The position numbers and the translations under genes were made by a program. The notes under the pieces were generated by a model. That model was not told the origin of the DNA, ran no database searches, and was given only the letters and a program-made list of their open reading frames with translations. A stretch of DNA of 64,000 bases. Origin: Vibrio sp. FE10. GTDB lineage: Bacteria; Pseudomonadota; Gammaproteobacteria; Enterobacterales; Vibrionaceae. Where the stretch lies: contig NZ_AP028067.1 of NCBI RefSeq assembly GCF_030297155.1, positions 186,001 through 250,000 on the forward strand, written 5' to 3'. This document shows, piece after piece, positions 34,058 to 43,437 of this stretch; position 1 is the first letter of the stretch, and each line of letters begins with the position of its first letter.

Positions 34058-35331
34058 TTGAGATATTGATAGTTTGTAATGCCTTAGTTTGGTTTGCTCC
34101 AATTCTAAGGTATAGAGATAAAGCTTTCTATTTTATGCTAGCACCTTTGTTTTTAATTTCTTCTGGGTATTGGATTTACCCTCTGCTAATTGAAATTTTA
34201 GGTATGAACTATAGTGTGGTTATTAATGTTGATCATATTCAAAAAGTTTTGAAATATAGTGTTTTGGCTGGTGTTTGTTTTCATTCGGGTTTTTTTAGTA
34301 GAAGGAAATTTACAGAAGACATTGTATTAAAAAAAATTGATTTAAATAAACTATTACCACCAATAAATATTGGAATATTTTTAAAACCAATTGTGATATT
34401 GATACTAATTTATAGTTATTATGAAGCACTTGGAATGATAGGAATATCTGATCGAAAAACATTTGTTTCGGAAATAAGGCCATTTTGGTATGATGTTTTA
34501 CTCAGAATTAACGCGCTGCTTCTTTTTATAGTCGTTTTATTCGATTTTAGAAAAAGTAACAGAGTCCGACCATTTTATTTTTCATACTTTATTATTATTT
34601 TTCATATAATCTTGGTTGGTTTTGATGGTGGGCGGCGAGATGCGATTATCCCTATTTTTGGAATGGTAACGGTACTTATTGTTAGCTATTTAAACAAAGG
34701 GTTATCTAAGAAAGATATTCATCGATTACTGTTAATGGTCATATTTTCAGTAGGCCTTTCTTCGTTTTTTGCATTAGGGCGCTCACTACCTGTTGGTTGG
34801 ACGATTCTCAGGAGCTTTGATGGGTTGAGCAGTTTTGACCCTGGATATTTTTTAGTTTACATATTAGCGCCTATGCCTACGCTGCATGTTAATACCGCAA
34901 TGTCGGCATTTGTTGACTCTTATGGTTATCAAGGTATCTCATCTTATTTATCAGCTATCGGAAATACGCTTTTTCCTCGATTTATATTTCAGCATTATCT
35001 ATTTGGCGAACCTTTAGCATTATCGCTACAGGATAAATTTGGTTGGTTTGGCTTCGATTTTGGTTTTCTTGCTGAGGGTATATATAGCGGAGGTTGGACA
35101 ACAGTCGGTGTCACACACTTTATTCTTGGTGTAATGTTTAAAAAATCTCTCAAAGGAATTTATAGCAATTCTGTCTATTATACATTTTGCTATATTGCAC
35201 TAATTTTTGCTATAACAAACTCATTTAGATCAGACTTTATGAACTTTTCAAAGTCTTTTCTATATATTTGGATAGCGCTTTCACTGGCATATCTGCTATT
35301 AAATCGTTTAGCTAGACTCTCACAAAGGTAG
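34054..35331 (+). CDS. wzy: O-antigen/capsule polymerase Wzy-like membrane protein (unit C)
   Basis: A 425-residue membrane protein with about 10-12 hydrophobic segments and a periplasmic-type loop around residues 250-340 (LSALGR... region FALGRSLPVGWTILRSFDG, then LFGEPLALSLQDKFGWFGFD). It resembles oligosaccharide repeat unit polymerases (FDGGRRDAIIPI is a typical charged loop of that group). Assigned by topology and position, since Wzy proteins are poorly conserved. GTG start overlapping the GT stop. It is distinct from the unit A polymerase. Confidence 0.8.
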   Translation: MIEILIVCNALVWFAPILRYRDKAFYFMLAPLFLISSGYWIYPLLIEILGMNYSVVINVDHIQKVLKYSVLAGVCFHSGFFSRRKFTEDIVLKKIDLNKLLPPINIGIFLKPIVILILIYSYYEALGMIGISDRKTFVSEIRPFWYDVLLRINALLLFIVVLFDFRKSNRVRPFYFSYFIIIFHIILVGFDGGRRDAIIPIFGMVTVLIVSYLNKGLSKKDIHRLLLMVIFSVGLSSFFALGRSLPVGWTILRSFDGLSSFDPGYFLVYILAPMPTLHVNTAMSAFVDSYGYQGISSYLSAIGNTLFPRFIFQHYLFGEPLALSLQDKFGWFGFDFGFLAEGIYSGGWTTVGVTHFILGVMFKKSLKGIYSNSVYYTFCYIALIFAITNSFRSDFMNFSKSFLYIWIALSLAYLLLNRLARLSQR

Positions 35332-35335
35332 TTTA

Positions 35336-36454
35336 ATGAATAAAAAATACTTGATAAACTTATACCCAGTTTCTCTTGGTGGAGGGTTACAAAATGCTTC
35401 TTCATTTATCACTATGTTGGCAAGTGATAATAAAAGACGAAAAGATTCGGTTGTTGTTGTTAGAAAAAATACGACTTTGGAAAGACTTTGCATCGAAAGT
35501 GATATTGACGTTTTATCTGTAAGTGATTCTTTTTTAGGGCGAATTTTCATTGAATTTTTATATATTAAATATTTATGTGTGAAGTTTGAGATAGAAAGGG
35601 TATTTACTTTGTTTGGAAATACACCATTAAACAGACCAAGTTGTAAGTGTATATCTGGATTTGCATACTCCAATATAATTGAGAAGAATGTTGATTTTTG
35701 GTTTTTCCTTAGTCGACGGAGTAAGTTATTAGCGCGTATAAAAGATTGGATTAGACTTAAGTCATCTTTACGTAGTGATGTTATTATCCTCGAAACTTAT
35801 CATTTACACAAAATTGCAAAACAAAACCGAACATTTAATAATGTTGAGTTAAAGGTAGTTCAAATGTCGCCTAGCTCAATGTTAAATAGTTTAAGTGCTT
35901 TGAATCGGAATGATGTGTTAAGTGATTTAAAGATCGAGTACAACATACTCTATTTATCAGGCGCTCATCCAAATAAAAACATTCATCGTCTAGCTCCGAT
36001 CATACTCGAGTTAAACTATAAATTGAATATAAAATTGATAGTCACTTTACCAAAGTCTGATTACACTAATACCGTAACTTCTGCTTTTTATTCTATGGGG
36101 ATTATAGATAAACTGAAAAACATAGGCCCAATCACTCCAGATCAGGTTGGATCCTGTCTTGAAAAATCAGATTTTATAATAAACGTAGCAAACTTGGAAA
36201 GCTTTAGCAATAATTGGGTAGAAGCTTGGGCGAGTGGTAGGGTTCTTATATGTAATGACAAATCCTATGCATATTCATCTTGTGAAAATGCGGCTATATA
36301 TATTGATTTAGATGACCCCAAAAAAGCTGCAGAATTAATCATTTCAGCTTTTTCTAAAAAAAATGAACTTCAAAATGCAGGTAATGAGCTATTAAAGCGT
36401 TTACCTTCTGCAAAAAAACGATACGAAGATTTTTGGCATGTTATTGAAAAGTAA
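35336..36454 (+). CDS. Glycosyltransferase, GT4-like (unit C)
   Basis: A 372-residue protein with a GT-B layout: N-terminal YLINLYPVSLGGGLQNASSF (donor-independent glycine-rich loop) and a C-terminal donor domain with ILYLSGAHPNKNIHRLAPII, NIGPITPDQVGSCLEKSDFI and NLESFSNNWVEAWASGRVLI, the last carrying the E-x7-E-type motif of GT4 enzymes. It would add one sugar to the repeat unit. ATG 35336 has AAAGG upstream. It overlaps the acetyltransferase by 17 bases. Similarity is moderate, so the family number is tentative. Confidence 0.75.
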   Translation: MNKKYLINLYPVSLGGGLQNASSFITMLASDNKRRKDSVVVVRKNTTLERLCIESDIDVLSVSDSFLGRIFIEFLYIKYLCVKFEIERVFTLFGNTPLNRPSCKCISGFAYSNIIEKNVDFWFFLSRRSKLLARIKDWIRLKSSLRSDVIILETYHLHKIAKQNRTFNNVELKVVQMSPSSMLNSLSALNRNDVLSDLKIEYNILYLSGAHPNKNIHRLAPIILELNYKLNIKLIVTLPKSDYTNTVTSAFYSMGIIDKLKNIGPITPDQVGSCLEKSDFIINVANLESFSNNWVEAWASGRVLICNDKSYAYSSCENAAIYIDLDDPKKAAELIISAFSKKNELQNAGNELLKRLPSAKKRYEDFWHVIEK

Positions 36455-36974
36455 AGTAGTCCGTAATGAGTTGGTTATTTTTGTAGAGAGTCTATCGTGG
36501 CTAGTCTTTCTATTACCAAGATTTAGAGTCCTTAACTATTTGAAGTCCATGTATTTGAGAATATTTTTCTCCGCAACAGTAGGTAAGAGGGTAGTTTACT
36601 ATCCTGGAATATGGGTATTTAGTGGCAGGAATTTAGTCATAGGCAATGATGTCGATTTCGCAAAAGGTGTTTTAGTTACAACAGACGGTGGGTTAGTTAT
36701 TAAGGATAGAGTTCTTATTGGTTATGGAACAAATATATTGACATCTAATCATAAGATTCCAAATGGTAAAGATAAGATCTTTGGCGCAGGTCATATAAAA
36801 AAAAGAGTCATTATAGAGAATGATGTGTGGATTGGTTCAAACTGCGTAATACTGCCAGGAGTTACTATAGGAGAAGGTAGTGTAGTTGCTGCTGGAAGTG
36901 TAGTAACAAAAGATATACCAAGTTTTTGTATTTGTGCAGGAGTTCCTGCGAAAAAGATAAAGGATAGAGGATGA
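36438..36974 (+). CDS. Hexapeptide-repeat O-acetyltransferase (WbbJ/CysE-like)
   Basis: A 178-residue left-handed beta-helix acyltransferase. Isoleucine-patch repeats run through about residues 65-165 (VIGNDVDFAKGVLVTTDGGL, VIIENDVWIGSNCVILPGVT, TIGEGSVVAAGSVVTKDIPS) with the catalytic His in LTSNHKIPNG, and the end VPAKKIKDRG is typical. It probably acetylates a sugar of the repeat unit using acetyl-CoA. It overlaps the genes on both sides. It is the last AT-rich gene: the next gene has much higher GC, marking the right border of the variable cassette. Confidence 0.88.
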   Translation: MLLKSKVVRNELVIFVESLSWLVFLLPRFRVLNYLKSMYLRIFFSATVGKRVVYYPGIWVFSGRNLVIGNDVDFAKGVLVTTDGGLVIKDRVLIGYGTNILTSNHKIPNGKDKIFGAGHIKKRVIIENDVWIGSNCVILPGVTIGEGSVVAAGSVVTKDIPSFCICAGVPAKKIKDRG

Positions 36975-39112
36975 AGCAAATATTACAAGATATGGCTAAA
37001 GGTGGGTCAAACCTTGTTGATGCACCGGCTCCCAAAGCGACGCGCGGTAACATTTTAATTGATACATCAATCTCGCTGATTTCCGCAGGTACTGAGCGCA
37101 TGCTGGTAGATTTTGGTAAAGCTAGCCTATTAGATAAAGCACGAAAGCAACCGGATAAAGTTAAAATGGTACTTGAAAAAGTACAAACGGATGGGCTGAT
37201 GACAACGGTTGAAGCGGTTCAGTCTAAGTTGGCTCAACCATTACCGCTTGGTTATTGTAATGTAGGTGTAGTTAATCAAGTAGGCGCTGGTGTTACGGGT
37301 TTTAAAGAAGGCGACCGTGTTGCCTCTAACGGTCCTCATGCTGATGTGGTTCGTGTACCTAAAAACTTGTGCGCACTTGTTCCAGATAACGTTTCAGATG
37401 AAGAAGCGTCTTTTACTGTTGTTGCTAGTATTGGTTTACAAGGTATTCGTTTAGCGGAACCTACTTTGGGCGAAGCGTTTGTTGTTACTGGCGTTGGCCT
37501 TATTGGTCTGTTAACCGTGCAACTTCTACGTGCGCAAGGCTGCCGTGTTCTGGCTATCGACTTTGATGAGGCAAAGCTTGAGCTTGCGAAGCAGTTTGGC
37601 GCTGAAGTTTGTAACCCTGGTAAAGGTGAAGACCCAGTTGCTGCTGGTATGGCGTTTAGCCGTGGGAATGGTGTGGACGGTGTCATTATAACGGCATCGA
37701 CAAAGTCAAACGACCCAGTTACCCAAGCCGCGCGTATGTCGCGCAAACGTGGTCGAATTATTTTAGTGGGTGTAACGGGCCTTGAATTAAACCGTGCTGA
37801 CTTCTATGAAAAAGAACTGAACTTCCAAGTTTCTTGTTCTTATGGTCCTGGTCGTTATGACCCAGATTATGAAGACAATGGCAATGATTACCCACTAGCT
37901 TTTGTTCGCTGGACTGAGCAACGTAACTTTGAAGCTATTTTGGATATGATGTCATCTGGCCAGGTTGATGTAAAACCGCTTATTACACATCGATTCAAGT
38001 TTGAAGATGCTCCTAAAGCTTATGATTTGTTAACCTCTGATAAATCAGCATTAGGTATTTTGCTGCAATACCAAAGTGAAATTAACGCAAGGCATCAGTC
38101 GACGGTTGAGCTTGATACAACAGCGACATTTGAAGCGAATAAGCCCGTTGTCGGGTTTGTTGGCGCTGGTAACTATGCATCTCGCATGCTTATCCCTGCC
38201 TTTAAAGAAGGTGGTGCACAGTTACATACCATTGCGACATCTGGCGGTATTAACGGCGTAACGCACGGTGAAAAAACGGGCTTTGCTAAAACCACTACTG
38301 ACACCGCCGCGATGATTAATGATTCTGAGATCAATACCATTGCCATTGTTACCCGTCATAATAGCCATGCTAAGTTTGTATGTGATGCATTAAATGCGGG
38401 TAAGAATGTTTTTGTTGAAAAGCCATTAGCGATCACTCTTGAAGAGCTTGCTCAAGTTGAAGCAACGTATTACTCAGTTGCAAATCAAACGGCAGCACCA
38501 AAGTTAATGGTGGGCTTTAACCGCCGTTTCTCTCCTCAAGTTCAAAAAATGAAAGAATTGCTGTCATCAGTTAAAGAACCAAAGAGTTTTATGATGACTA
38601 TGAACGCTGGTGCGATTCCTGCAGATCACTGGACGCAAGATAATGATGTCGGTGGTGGACGTATTATTGGTGAAGCTTGTCATTTTATCGATCTAATGCG
38701 CTTCCTTGCAGGCTCAGAAATTACGTCAGTACAGTGTCGCCGAATGGGTGATGTTGATAGTGTTGATATCACGGAAGATAAGGCTGCTATTATTCTTGGT
38801 TTTGCTGATGGTTCTTTCGGCACTATTCAGTATTTAGCAAATGGTGCGGCTAGTTTCCCGAAAGAGCGTATAGAAGTTTTCGCTGCAGGCCGTGTTTTAC
38901 AGTTAGATAACTTCCGTAAACTCAAAGGTTTTGGCTGGCCTGGATTCAAGACAATGAATCTTTGGAAGCAAGATAAAGGTCAAACACCGTGTTCTGCAGC
39001 TTTCCTTGAATCGATTGAGAAGGGCACAGAAGCGCCGATTACAGCACGCGAGTTGTTTGAAGTGGCCAAAGTAACCATTGAAATTGCTGAGCAGTTACGA
39101 AATCAACGATGA
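36971..39112 (+). CDS. Fusion of zinc-type alcohol dehydrogenase and Gfo/Idh/MocA oxidoreductase
   Basis: A 713-residue two-domain enzyme. Residues about 1-360 form an MDR-type dehydrogenase (SLISAGTERMLVDFGKASLL, LGYCNVGVVNQVGAGVTGFK, Rossmann motif VTGVGLIGLLTVQLLRAQGC). Residues about 390-700 are a Gfo/Idh/MocA oxidoreductase (VVGFVGAGNYASRMLIPAF, the EKPLAIT motif near 482, then GGGRIIGEACHFIDLMRF). Such fusions recur in capsule clusters next to heparinase II/III-like proteins, as here; a role in sugar oxidation or reduction is assumed. The substrate is unknown. Start and stop overlap the neighbours by ATGA. Confidence 0.88.
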   Translation: MKQILQDMAKGGSNLVDAPAPKATRGNILIDTSISLISAGTERMLVDFGKASLLDKARKQPDKVKMVLEKVQTDGLMTTVEAVQSKLAQPLPLGYCNVGVVNQVGAGVTGFKEGDRVASNGPHADVVRVPKNLCALVPDNVSDEEASFTVVASIGLQGIRLAEPTLGEAFVVTGVGLIGLLTVQLLRAQGCRVLAIDFDEAKLELAKQFGAEVCNPGKGEDPVAAGMAFSRGNGVDGVIITASTKSNDPVTQAARMSRKRGRIILVGVTGLELNRADFYEKELNFQVSCSYGPGRYDPDYEDNGNDYPLAFVRWTEQRNFEAILDMMSSGQVDVKPLITHRFKFEDAPKAYDLLTSDKSALGILLQYQSEINARHQSTVELDTTATFEANKPVVGFVGAGNYASRMLIPAFKEGGAQLHTIATSGGINGVTHGEKTGFAKTTTDTAAMINDSEINTIAIVTRHNSHAKFVCDALNAGKNVFVEKPLAITLEELAQVEATYYSVANQTAAPKLMVGFNRRFSPQVQKMKELLSSVKEPKSFMMTMNAGAIPADHWTQDNDVGGGRIIGEACHFIDLMRFLAGSEITSVQCRRMGDVDSVDITEDKAAIILGFADGSFGTIQYLANGAASFPKERIEVFAAGRVLQLDNFRKLKGFGWPGFKTMNLWKQDKGQTPCSAAFLESIEKGTEAPITARELFEVAKVTIEIAEQLRNQR

Positions 39113-40923
39113 GCCTTAAACTAAAAGCGCAAACTGCAAAAGATCTGGGATTTTTGAACTTAGCGCGAGTCGCTATCTATCAAATCGGTGTCCGAAGTGG
39201 ATTGAATCCTGTTAAGCGTCTTTCTCAAGCCCCTGCTCCGGGGCTTTTGTTTCGCCCCATGGCGTCTTTAAGCCATAGTAACTGTGTCGAACAATACAAA
39301 CTGTCTCCATTTGGTTGGTTGCCAAATTTGTCTGTGAGTGAACTGAGGTGGGATCAGAGTGTATTAACTGAGCATCACTTCTCCGAGATGAATAAGCCTT
39401 GGTTTAGCTTGGCTGACTTTGATTCAAATGTTGGTGATATCAAAGGTATTTGGGAGGCATCAAGATTTGATTGGGCTCTGGGTTTAGCGAGAGACTATCT
39501 TGCAGGTAGAGATGCTGCTTTAGAAGAACTTAACGCTACCGCTAGAAGTTGGATGGATCAGAATACGCCTTATTTGGGTCCAAACTGGAAGTGCGGACAA
39601 GAAGCCTCAATACGGGTCATGCACTTAGCATTTACCGCTAAACTGCTTAATCAAGTTCAGAAGCCTGAACCAGCACTTTTGGCATTGATAAAAGCACATC
39701 TACAACGAATCGCGCCAACGATCTCTTATGCTGTAGCGCAAGACAATAATCATGGTACATCAGAGGCAGCAGCTTTGTTTATTGGTGGGAGTTGGTTGGT
39801 TGTTAATGGGGATAAAAGTGGCGCTTGTTGGCAAAAGCAGGGGCGTAAGTGGCTAGAGAACAGGGCGAAACATCTTGTCGCTAAAGATGGGACATTCAGT
39901 CAATACTCCGTGAACTACCATAGAGTCATGCTAGACACCTATTCGATGGTAGAACTTTGGCGCCGCGAATTAGAACTTGAACCATTTACTCAAGAATTGA
40001 TCGAGAAAATGGGTCTCGCCACTCAATGGCTTTACCAGTTAACTGAACCATCAACTGGCGATGCCCCTAACCTTGGCCACAATGATGGTGCTCGCTTATT
40101 GCAGCTCTCGAGTAGCGATTATCGAGATTTTCGACCATCTGTTCAGTTAGCCGCTGCCATCTTCCTTCAAGCAACAGCATGGCAAAATCAAGGTGAGTAT
40201 GATGAGGCGCTTTCTTTATTGCAGATTAAAAAACCAGAGAAAGTCCTATCTAAGCCTACATCGTTTCATTTTCAACACGGCGGCTATATTGGGTTGAGAA
40301 ATCAGGCTGGTGCATTTGCCTTATTCAACTACCCTAAGTTTCGATTTAGGCCTGCACAAAACGACGCGCTTCACGTTGACCTTTGGTTAGATGGCATCAA
40401 TCTATTACGCGACGGTGGCACGTTCAGCTACAACGCGGGGCAAGACTACATTGATTACTATGGCGGAACACAAAGTCACAACACGATTCAATTTGACGGC
40501 AACGAGCAAATGCCAAGGCTTAGTCGCTTTTTGTTAGGGGCTTGGTTGAAAGCAAAGGATGTTAGCTTTGATGAGCATAAGTTAACTGGGCAAGCCGGTT
40601 ACCGAGACTATTTGGGGTGTGAGCATCAGCGGCATATCTCTCTTACGGAAACCTCTCTTACGGTAAAAGACCAAGTGCAAGGCATTGAAAGTAAAGCAAC
40701 CCTTCGATGGCGACTAAGCCCTGATAATTGGGTGGTGCAAGGTCGCAAGGTGACGAATGGCAATCACGAGATCAAAATCGATAGCGACGTAAAGATTGAT
40801 CGTTTAGAAATTGTAGAAGGCAGAGAGTCCCGTTATTACTACCAAGAAACTTCTATCCCCGTTCTTGAGGTAGAGATTTCGTCAGATGGCAACATTACAA
40901 CAGAGTACCAATTTCACTCATGA
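39109..40923 (+). CDS. Heparinase II/III family protein
   Basis: A 604-residue protein with the alginate-lyase-like helical domain (about residues 60-330; DNNHGTSEAAALFIGGSWLV) and the heparinase II/III beta domain (about 380-600; RPAQNDALHVDLWLDGINLL, RDGGTFSYNAG, and GGTQSHNTIQFDG). The family cleaves uronic-acid-containing polymers by beta-elimination. No signal peptide is visible, so a cytoplasmic role is suggested, unlike secreted lyases. It overlaps both neighbours by ATGA and is part of the ADH-fusion/heparinase/GT4 trio. Whether it cleaves or only binds the product is unknown. Confidence 0.88.
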   Translation: MSLKLKAQTAKDLGFLNLARVAIYQIGVRSGLNPVKRLSQAPAPGLLFRPMASLSHSNCVEQYKLSPFGWLPNLSVSELRWDQSVLTEHHFSEMNKPWFSLADFDSNVGDIKGIWEASRFDWALGLARDYLAGRDAALEELNATARSWMDQNTPYLGPNWKCGQEASIRVMHLAFTAKLLNQVQKPEPALLALIKAHLQRIAPTISYAVAQDNNHGTSEAAALFIGGSWLVVNGDKSGACWQKQGRKWLENRAKHLVAKDGTFSQYSVNYHRVMLDTYSMVELWRRELELEPFTQELIEKMGLATQWLYQLTEPSTGDAPNLGHNDGARLLQLSSSDYRDFRPSVQLAAAIFLQATAWQNQGEYDEALSLLQIKKPEKVLSKPTSFHFQHGGYIGLRNQAGAFALFNYPKFRFRPAQNDALHVDLWLDGINLLRDGGTFSYNAGQDYIDYYGGTQSHNTIQFDGNEQMPRLSRFLLGAWLKAKDVSFDEHKLTGQAGYRDYLGCEHQRHISLTETSLTVKDQVQGIESKATLRWRLSPDNWVVQGRKVTNGNHEIKIDSDVKIDRLEIVEGRESRYYYQETSIPVLEVEISSDGNITTEYQFHS

Positions 40924-42194
40924 ATATTCTTTATTTTCATCAACACTTCTCGACACCAAAAGGTTCGACTGGAATACGCTCCTATGAAATGGCTAAGCGC
41001 CTGATCCATCACGGGCATAATGTTACTATGGTTTGTGGTACTTACGGTGGCGGCGAAACTGGCCTTGATTCTGTGTTTACCACGGGCAAACGCGAAGGCA
41101 TTGTTGATGGTATTCGCATCATAGAATTTGATTTGGCTTATTCAAACTCAGATAGCTTTTTAAAGCGCAGTATGACGTTTGTTAAGTTTGCCTTGAAAAG
41201 TATTGGCCTTGCCTTTACTGAAAAATATGATGTACTTTTTGCAACCACAACGCCTCTTACTGCTGGAATTCCGGGTATATTTGCTCGTTGGTTGCGTGGC
41301 AAGCCATTTGTTTTTGAAGTGCGAGATCTATGGCCAGAATTACCCAAAGAGATGGGGGTAATCAAAAATCCTATCATTCTGGGACTGATGTCTTTCTTAG
41401 AGTGGGCATCCTACCGTAGCGCGCATCGTTGTATTGGTTTGTCTCCAGGTATTGTTGAAGGCATTAAAAAGCGTGGCGTAGATGAAAGCAAAGTAACGAT
41501 GGTGCCTAATGGCTGTGATTTATCTATCTTTAGCCAACCAGGCGAGCTTTGGCGTCCTGAGGGAGTTAAAGATAACGATCTGATGGCGATTTTTACAGGT
41601 ACTCATGGCATGGCAAATGGTCTTAACGCTGTTTTAGATACGGCTGTTGAGCTCCGAAAGCGGGGCCGAGAAGACATTAAGCTAGTTTTAGTTGGGCAAG
41701 GTAAATTAAAGCCTGAACTAGAGAAACGAGCGGCAAAGTTAACATTAGATAATGTCGTGTTTCACCCGCCGGTAAATAAAGAAAAACTGTCTGGTTTAAT
41801 GGCAAGTGCAGACGTAGGTATGCAGCTATTAGCGAATATTCCAGCCTTTTATTACGGGACATCGCCCAACAAGTTTTTTGACTACATATCTGCAGGGTTA
41901 CCAGTTATAAATAATTACCCAGGTTGGTTAGCGGGAATGATTGAGCAAACACAATGTGGATTTTCTGTTCAGCCGGAAGACCCGAAAGCGTTTGCTGACG
42001 CGTTAGAAAATGCGGCAGACCAAAGAGAAGCTTTAGCTAAAATGGGAACGAATGCCCGTCAGCTTGCTGAAAGCCAGTTTGACCGTTCTCTATTGGCGGA
42101 TAAATGGGTTGAGTGGGTGACTAATGTTAATGCAACAGATGCTAATGAATCAAAACTGACTTCTTCAGAGGTAAATGATGAAAAGACTGTTTGA
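40920..42194 (+). CDS. Family 4 glycosyltransferase (WbuB-like)
   Basis: A 424-residue GT4 enzyme: N-terminal ILYFHQHFSTPKGSTGIRSY, FVFEVRDLWPELPKEMGVI (about 120-140), donor-domain start LMAIFTGTHGMANGLNAVLD, then LVLVGQGKLKPELEKRA and YGTSPNKFFDYISAGLPVI (nucleotide-sugar site). It resembles WbuB, which adds a FucNAc-type sugar as an early step in enterobacterial O-antigens. Position just before the initiating transferase suggests it adds the second sugar. The C-terminal 20 residues overlap the next gene by 20 bases. Confidence 0.9.
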   Translation: MNILYFHQHFSTPKGSTGIRSYEMAKRLIHHGHNVTMVCGTYGGGETGLDSVFTTGKREGIVDGIRIIEFDLAYSNSDSFLKRSMTFVKFALKSIGLAFTEKYDVLFATTTPLTAGIPGIFARWLRGKPFVFEVRDLWPELPKEMGVIKNPIILGLMSFLEWASYRSAHRCIGLSPGIVEGIKKRGVDESKVTMVPNGCDLSIFSQPGELWRPEGVKDNDLMAIFTGTHGMANGLNAVLDTAVELRKRGREDIKLVLVGQGKLKPELEKRAAKLTLDNVVFHPPVNKEKLSGLMASADVGMQLLANIPAFYYGTSPNKFFDYISAGLPVINNYPGWLAGMIEQTQCGFSVQPEDPKAFADALENAADQREALAKMGTNARQLAESQFDRSLLADKWVEWVTNVNATDANESKLTSSEVNDEKTV

Positions 42195-42789
42195 TTTTCT
42201 GGCGTCTCTTATTGCACTTATCTTGTTAGCTCCTGTTATTGCTTTCGTCGCTTGGAAGATTCGTAAAAACCTTGGCTCTCCCGTTTTATTTCGGCAAACA
42301 CGCCCTGGATTGAATGGAAAGCCATTTGAAATGGTGAAGTTTCGCAGCATGAAAGATGCGGTTGATGCTAATGGCAATCCGCTACCAGACGACGAGCGTA
42401 TGACACCGTTTGGTGACAAATTGCGTTCAAGCAGTCTAGATGAGTTACCGGGCCTTTGGAACGTTTTGAAGGGTGATATGAGTTTAGTCGGCCCTCGTCC
42501 TTTATTGGTGCAATATCTTCCCCTTTATAACAAAGAGCAAGCTCGCCGCCATGATGTTCGCCCTGGGGTAACGGGATGGGCTCAAATTAACGGGCGTAAT
42601 GCAATCAGTTGGGAAGATAAGTTCGAATTAGACGTTTGGTATGTTGATAACCGATCCCTTTGGCTGGATATTAAAATTCTTTTCCTAACGGTAAAAAAAG
42701 TCTTTGTAAAAGAGGGCATATCAGCAGAAGGGCACGTTACTATCGAACCTTTTATGGGCTCATCGCATAAAGGTAATAACCAATCATGA
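42175..42789 (+). CDS. Initiating phosphoglycosyl transferase (PglC-like sugar transferase)
   Basis: A 204-residue monotopic PGT (bacterial sugar transferase family): one N-terminal membrane helix (LFDFLASLIALILLAPVIAF), FRQTRPGLNGKPFEMVKFRS, the catalytic Asp-Glu pair in SSLDELPGLWNVLKGDMSL (about 86-104), VGPRPLL and DVRPGVTGWAQINGRNAISW. It lacks the long N-terminal part of WbaP/WcaJ and has the size of PglC. It would transfer a phospho-sugar from a UDP donor to undecaprenyl phosphate. The genes downstream make a diacetamido-bacillosamine-type UDP-sugar, the natural donor of PglC. Confidence 0.93.
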   Translation: MMKRLFDFLASLIALILLAPVIAFVAWKIRKNLGSPVLFRQTRPGLNGKPFEMVKFRSMKDAVDANGNPLPDDERMTPFGDKLRSSSLDELPGLWNVLKGDMSLVGPRPLLVQYLPLYNKEQARRHDVRPGVTGWAQINGRNAISWEDKFELDVWYVDNRSLWLDIKILFLTVKKVFVKEGISAEGHVTIEPFMGSSHKGNNQS

Positions 42790-43412
42790 AAAGCTGCGCC
42801 ATTTTAGGTGCCAGTGGGCACGGAAAAGTAATCGCCGAGATAGCCGAACTGAATGGTTATCACAATATTGTCTTTTTTGATGATCGTTGGCCAAGCTTAA
42901 AATCCGTTGAGCATTGGTCTGTGTCTGGTGATACAAGTACGCTTCTTTCTAACGTGAAAGAGTATGACCTGACCGTGGTCGCGATTGGTCACAATGCGAC
43001 TCGCAGCGCCAAACAACATGAGTTGAGCCAAGCGGGAGCGACCTTTGATGTGCTTGTTCATCCTAGTGCGTTGATAAGTAAATATGCCATCATCAACGTT
43101 GGGACTGTGGTTATGGCGAATGCGGTCGTGAATCCTTTTAGTCATGTTGGTATAAGCTGCATTATTAATACGGGTTCTACCATCGATCATGATTGTAAGC
43201 TCGCTGATGGCGTCCACATTAGCCCAGGTGTTAACTTGGCGGGGGGCGTTGAAGTTGGCAAAAATACTTGGATTGGAATCGGTAGCCAAGTTAAACAACT
43301 TGTTGCTATTGGGTGTGATACCGTTGTTGGTGCAGGTTCAACGGTTATCAATAATGTTCCAAATTTTAAAACCGTCGTGGGCTCTCCAGCTCATGAGCTT
43401 ATCAAATTATAA
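42786..43412 (+). CDS. PglD/NeuD-like sugar N/O-acetyltransferase
   Basis: A 208-residue protein with a PglD-type N-terminal Rossmann-like domain (AILGASGHGKVIAEIAELNG, then IVFFDD) and a C-terminal left-handed beta-helix with the catalytic His in STIDHDCKLADGVHISPGVN (about 136-155), ending VVGSPAHELIKL. In Campylobacter, PglD acetylates the 4-amino group of UDP-4-amino-sugar using acetyl-CoA. The order PGT, acetyltransferase, aminotransferase, dehydratase here mirrors the bacillosamine genes. ATGA overlap with the PGT. Confidence 0.9.
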   Translation: MKSCAILGASGHGKVIAEIAELNGYHNIVFFDDRWPSLKSVEHWSVSGDTSTLLSNVKEYDLTVVAIGHNATRSAKQHELSQAGATFDVLVHPSALISKYAIINVGTVVMANAVVNPFSHVGISCIINTGSTIDHDCKLADGVHISPGVNLAGGVEVGKNTWIGIGSQVKQLVAIGCDTVVGAGSTVINNVPNFKTVVGSPAHELIKL

Positions 43413-43437
43413 AAATCAAAACTGATTAGGTGACATC

